Source: Chitinophagaceae bacterium (GTDB lineage: Bacteria; Bacteroidota; Bacteroidia; Chitinophagales; Chitinophagaceae). Taken from it: DNA of 64,000 nucleotides. Both the position numbers and the translations under genes were made by a program. Location of the stretch: the NCBI GenBank assembly GCA_024707305.1, contig JANPZZ010000014.1:124001-188000 (forward strand), in the 5' to 3' direction. The notes below the pieces were generated by a model that did not search any database, was not told the origin of the DNA, and worked only from the letters and a program-made list of their open reading frames with translations. This document shows, one piece after another, positions 60,460 to 64,000 of the stretch (the stretch's first letter is position 1; every line of letters starts with the position of its first letter).

Positions 60460-60533
60460 TGATCCGGATTGGATTCAAACCAATGACCTACTGCTTAGAA
60501 GGCAGTTGCTCTATTCAGCTGAGCTACCGGACC
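60460..60533 (-). tRNA. tRNA-Arg (anticodon UCU)
   Basis: 74 nt without encoded CCA. Acceptor stem GGTCCGG/CCGGATC with one G-U pair, D-arm with AGCTCAGCTGAATAGAGC, anticodon arm ACTGC-CTTCTAA-GCAGT with anticodon TCT, and T-arm ATTGGTTTGAATCCAAT. Discriminator A. All arms pair correctly. Confidence 0.95.
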
Positions 60534-60604
60534 AGAACTCCCTGATTATCTCAGGGCTCGCAAAGGTAATTTTTTTTAGCTTGCACCCCAAGTCAATTTG
60601 CTTT

Positions 60605-61279
60605 ATGGATGTAAAGATCGATGATTCATGGAAAGATTTGCTGGCAACAGAGTTTAAACAGCCGTATTTCGACCGGATTGTACAACACCTCAAAACGGAG
60701 AAAACCCAGGGGAAAACGATTTATCCCGCCGGCCCCCATATTTTTAATGCTTTTAATACCACGCCCGTAGATCGGGTGAAAGTGGTGATCATTGGCCAGG
60801 ATCCTTACCACGGGCCCGGACAGGCGCATGGCCTCTGTTTCTCCGTACAAAAAGGCGTGCCCGCGCCGCCCTCGCTGGTGAATATCTTTAAGGAATTGCG
60901 GGAAGATATCGGCATGGATATTCCCGCCCACGGCGACCTTACACACTGGGCACAGCAGGGAGTTTTTTTGTTAAACGCCTCCCTCACGGTGCGGGCAGCA
61001 GAACCGATGAGTCACGCCAAAATTGGCTGGGCGCAGTTTACTGATGCGGTGATCCAGGCGCTGGCTAACAAACGCGAGAAGCTGGTCTTCCTGCTCTGGG
61101 GCAAATTTGCGCAGGAAAAAGCGCGGCTGATTGATGAAAGCAAACATCATATCCTGCGGGCGGCACATCCATCACCTTTGTCGGCGCATAACGGCTTCTT
61201 TGGCTGCCGCCATTTTTCAAAAACAAACCAATACCTCATTTCACAATGCATTGAGCCCATCGATTGGTCTTTACAATAA
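60605..61279 (+). CDS. ung: Uracil-DNA glycosylase
   Basis: 224 aa, family 1. The catalytic water-activating motif is VVIIGQDPYHGPGQAHGLCF, then GVFLLNASLTVRAAEPMSH, LLWGKFAQEK and the minor-groove loop AAHPSPLSAHNGFFGCRHF. It removes uracil from DNA to start base-excision repair. The start at 60605 (MDVKIDDSW) avoids overlap with the divergent tRNA. Confidence 0.96.
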   Translation: MDVKIDDSWKDLLATEFKQPYFDRIVQHLKTEKTQGKTIYPAGPHIFNAFNTTPVDRVKVVIIGQDPYHGPGQAHGLCFSVQKGVPAPPSLVNIFKELREDIGMDIPAHGDLTHWAQQGVFLLNASLTVRAAEPMSHAKIGWAQFTDAVIQALANKREKLVFLLWGKFAQEKARLIDESKHHILRAAHPSPLSAHNGFFGCRHFSKTNQYLISQCIEPIDWSLQ

Positions 61280-61300
61280 CAGATACGTAAATCAGCAATC

Positions 61301-61887
61301 ATGTTAAACCACCAGATCGTACTGGAAACAAAACTGGCAACACTGCGGCCGCTGCAGGAAGACGACTATAACTCGTTTCTTTCGCTGGCGCAGCAGGATG
61401 AACAAATGTGGGAATATTTCTCCCTCAATCTCGGCATCCCTGATCATCTAACCCGTTGGTTTGAAACGGCGTTTCGCGAGCGAGATGCTGGAATGCGTAT
61501 ACCATTTACCATCATTGATAAAAGAAACGGAGAAATTGCAGGCAGTACGAGCCTGGGAAATATTTCGCTGTATGATTTGCGTGGTGAGATCGGATGGAGC
61601 TGGCTCGCACCCGCATTTCGCAGTACCGGGTTAAACCGTCACGCGAAATATTCCATCATGCGCGAAATTTTTTTGAAAAACATGATTTCGAAAGGGTGGA
61701 ATTTAAAACCGACGTACTCAACGAGCGCGCACGTCGCGGATTGCGTGGAGTAGGAGGGGTGGAAGAAGGAATTCTGCGCAGCCACATGAAGATGTGGAAC
61801 AACCGGCGCCGCACCAGCATTTTTTACAGTGTTCTAAAAACCGAATGGCCGCAACTGAAAGCGACTATCTTTGCAGGGTTCGACTGA
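61301..61887 (+). CDS. GNAT N-acetyltransferase, RimJ/RimL-like (one frame break)
   Basis: About 195 aa after repair. The N-terminus ETKLATLRPLQEDDYNSFLS, GEIAGSTSLGNISLYDLRGE and IGWSWLAPAFRSTGLNRHAK carry the GNAT acetyl-CoA-binding region. The C-terminal half, FERVEFKTDVLNERARRGLR and EGILRSHMKMWNN, is in the next frame. One T is missing in the run at 61668-61674. Acyl acceptor unknown. Confidence 0.85.
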
Positions 61888-61893
61888 TTGCCT

Positions 61894-62625
61894 ATGCTTA
61901 AAAATATTTTCGGAAGAGTTTTTGCCCTATGGGCCACGATCGTTTTCCTGGTCACCATGCTTATCGCGTTTCCCATCATCTGGGCAACGAAATTTTGTCC
62001 TGAACCCACAGCGAGTATCCGTTTTCAGCAGGTTACGCGTGTGTGGATGCGCATTTTCTTTTTCCTCAGTTTCCTTCGTCTCCGTATCAAAGGCCGCGAG
62101 TATTTTGAAAGAGGTCAGAGTTATATTGTCGTGAGCAATCATAGTTCGCTGATGGATATTCCACTGACCACGCCGTTTATTCCTGGGCCCAACCGCACTA
62201 TCGCCAAAAAAGAAATGGCCAGCATTCCAATTTTTGGAATGATCTACAAACGTGGCAGCGTACTCGTTGACCGGAAAAGCGATGAAAGCCGCAAACAGAG
62301 TTTTTCGCTGATGAAAGCAGTTCTCGATCGTGGCCTGCATATGTGTATCTATCCAGAAGGCACACGCAATAAAACCAAAGAGCCATTACAGTATTTTCAT
62401 AACGGTGCTTTCAAACTGGCGTTGGATACCGGCAGGCCTATTATTCCCACAGTGATTTTTAATACCGGTAAAGTATTGCCTCCTGGAAAAGCATTTTACT
62501 GGTGGCCCAGTACCATCAAAATGCATTTCCTTGAACCCATCGAAGTGGGTTCAAATTCAATGGAAGATTTGAAAGACGAAACTTTTGACGTAATGAAGCA
62601 ATTCATTTTACAAAACAAGGACTGA
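61894..62625 (+). CDS. plsC: 1-acyl-sn-glycerol-3-phosphate acyltransferase
   Basis: 243 aa with an N-terminal membrane helix (ALWATIVFLVTMLIAFPIIW). Acyltransferase motif I is SNHSSLMDIP (HxxxxD in NHSSLMD) and motif III is IYPEGTRNKTKEP, with PIIPTVIFNTGKVLP as motif IV. It makes phosphatidic acid for phospholipids. Start at the ATG 61894 rather than the TTG at 61888. It begins 6 bp after the GNAT stop. Confidence 0.9.
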   Translation: MLKNIFGRVFALWATIVFLVTMLIAFPIIWATKFCPEPTASIRFQQVTRVWMRIFFFLSFLRLRIKGREYFERGQSYIVVSNHSSLMDIPLTTPFIPGPNRTIAKKEMASIPIFGMIYKRGSVLVDRKSDESRKQSFSLMKAVLDRGLHMCIYPEGTRNKTKEPLQYFHNGAFKLALDTGRPIIPTVIFNTGKVLPPGKAFYWWPSTIKMHFLEPIEVGSNSMEDLKDETFDVMKQFILQNKD

Positions 62626-62676
62626 TCAATTCAGTCGACACTTTCTTAATGCTGACATCACGGTAAACTGATAAAT

Positions 62677-64000
62677 ATGCCAACTTTCTCATTTGGAAAT
62701 TCAGCTTTGGATGTACGAACTGCGATATCGATTGCAGCTGATGAAACGGATTTTGAATTAAATGCCGAAACGCGAGCAAAGATTGCTGCATCTGCTACGC
62801 ATGTAAAAGAAATTGTAGACAGCAACCGAACGGTTTATGGTGTAAATACCGGCTTCGGCATTTTGGCAAATACACCCATTTCAGAAGAAGATACTGCTAC
62901 ACTTCAATATAAAATTTTACAAAGTCATAGTGTCGGCGTGGGCGAACCGGTGCCACAGGAAATTGCGAAGCTCATGCTGATTACAAAAGTGCAGTCATTG
63001 TCGCAGGGGTTTAGTGGTGTGCAATTGTCGACAGTAGAACGCATCCTCTGGCATATTCGCGAAAATGTAATTCCTGTGGTGCCGGAAAAAGGCAGCGTCG
63101 GAGCCAGTGGTGATCTTGCGCCGCTTGCTCATTTGTTTCTGCCTTTGATTGGTCTGGGTGAAGTTTGGTATAAAGGAACAAGAATGCCCTCATTAAAGGC
63201 GCTGAATCTCGCAAGACTGGAACCGATTAAACTCGGCCCTAAGGAAGGTCTGGCTTTGATTAACGGCACACAGTTTATTTTATCATACGCAGTAAAAGCG
63301 GTACAGCGTCTGGAGAACTGTTTGGATGCTGCCGACATCATTGGTGCGATGAGCCTGGAAGCGCTTACCGGTACCAAGGCGCCGTTTGATGAACGCCTGC
63401 ATGCATTAAGGCCATTTGAAGGAAGTCGAATCGTTGCGCAACGTTTGCTGCGTTTGCTAGAAGGTTCAGCTATCATGCAAAGCCATATGGATTGTGGCCG
63501 CGTACAGGATCCATACAGTCTGCGTTGTATGCCACAGGTGCATGGTGCCAGTCGCAATGCATGGCTGCACCTGAAACAAATGACCGAAACGGAACTTAAT
63601 GCTGTTACCGACAACCCGCTTATTTTTTCTGCCGATGATACCATCAGTGGCGGCAACTTTCATGGACAATTGTTAGCGATTCCACTCGACTATGCCTGCA
63701 TTGCAGCTTCGGAGTTGGGAAATATATCTGACAGGAGATGTTATCTTTTATTGGAAGGGAAATGGGGCTTACCCATGTTGCTGATGAAAAATGTGGGACT
63801 GAACAGCGGCTTTATGATTCCGCAATACACCACTGCTGCTTTGGTTACCGAGAATAAAACACTTTGTTTCCCATCGAGCGCGGATTCAATTCCCACATCG
63901 CTGGGACAGGAAGATCATGTGAGTATGGGAAGCATTAGCGGACGAAAAGTAAACCAGGTGCTCGATAACCTGGAAAATATTCTTGCGATAGAATTGCTGA
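62677..64000 (+). CDS. hutH: Histidine ammonia-lyase (runs off the window)
   Basis: The frame is open from the ATG at 62677 to the window end: 441 codons of about 500 expected, with no frame break. The MIO cofactor triad ASG lies in GSVGASGDLAPLAHLFLP. Other landmarks are TVYGVNTGFGILANTPIS, LQSHSVGVGEPVPQ (the S-H pair typical of histidine rather than phenylalanine lyases), DPYSLRCMPQVHGASRNAW and SLGQEDHVSMGS. It converts histidine to urocanate, the first step of histidine degradation. Confidence 0.93.
   Translation, partial: MPTFSFGNSALDVRTAISIAADETDFELNAETRAKIAASATHVKEIVDSNRTVYGVNTGFGILANTPISEEDTATLQYKILQSHSVGVGEPVPQEIAKLMLITKVQSLSQGFSGVQLSTVERILWHIRENVIPVVPEKGSVGASGDLAPLAHLFLPLIGLGEVWYKGTRMPSLKALNLARLEPIKLGPKEGLALINGTQFILSYAVKAVQRLENCLDAADIIGAMSLEALTGTKAPFDERLHALRPFEGSRIVAQRLLRLLEGSAIMQSHMDCGRVQDPYSLRCMPQVHGASRNAWLHLKQMTETELNAVTDNPLIFSADDTISGGNFHGQLLAIPLDYACIAASELGNISDRRCYLLLEGKWGLPMLLMKNVGLNSGFMIPQYTTAALVTENKTLCFPSSADSIPTSLGQEDHVSMGSISGRKVNQVLDNLENILAIELL

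Overview
The window is a chromosomal segment of a Bacteroidota bacterium, most likely from the Chitinophagaceae or a close relative. This is inferred from several signs: type IX secretion (T9SS) cargo with C-terminal sorting domains, a GLPGLI protein next to an outer-membrane barrel receptor, DUF2851, DUF4403, DUF1599 and BT_3928-type proteins, near absence of Shine-Dalgarno sites, and TAnnTTTG-type -7 promoter boxes. It holds mostly housekeeping genes. There is no prophage, transposase, CRISPR array or rRNA operon. One tRNA (Arg-UCU) is present, together with a broken copy beside it.

Layout. 1-4.6 kb: start of a hydrolase, a DUF2520 Rossmann protein, KdsC-like phosphatase, UbiA prenyltransferase, Maf and DUF2851. 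4.6-12.4 kb: two T9SS cargo proteins, an orphan LytTR protein with a degenerate receiver, an envelope protein, lipoyl synthase, a phosphodiester glycosidase and a 46-aa peptide. 12.6-27.9 kb: an alpha-glucan block of ROK sugar kinase, glucose/galactose MFS, glycogen synthase, ADP-glucose pyrophosphorylase, a second sugar MFS, a GH13 hydrolase and branching enzyme, interrupted by a GLPGLI/TonB-type pair. MalQ follows at 37.7 kb. Together these cover uptake and phosphorylation of glucose, glycogen synthesis and branching, and maltodextrin breakdown. 28.8-37.4 kb: TPR protein, ArgS, GtrA, DUF4403, DUF456, DnaK and three small proteins. 41-53.4 kb: dipeptide epimerase, PorG-like protein, UbiD, TraB/GumN, Ndk, NrnA-type DHH phosphoesterase, FKBP, FolP, DUF1599, BT_3928 and an OppB-type permease. 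53.5-64 kb: DUF721, RecF, PdhA, TPR, RibH, LutA-like protein, a truncated DUF4349 gene, YegP, tRNA-Arg, Ung, GNAT, PlsC and HutH (running off the end).

Two things stand out. First, 22 genes carry single-base frame breaks (32 in all, 25 extra and 7 missing bases), nearly all in homopolymers and including dnaK, argS, recF, ribH, pdhA and folded-enzyme genes that should be intact. I treat these as sequencing or assembly errors and give each gene its full repaired span. Second, many intergenic regions are filled with families of short tandem repeats (an 8-bp unit like GAGAAAAT and 7-bp units like CGGCAAA and GGATGGT), longer dispersed units, and stem-loops. They have a recurring architecture: a forward array starting right at a stop codon, a core, then an inverted array. 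This repeat system is the least explained feature of the window, and at one place it has replaced the 3' part of a gene.
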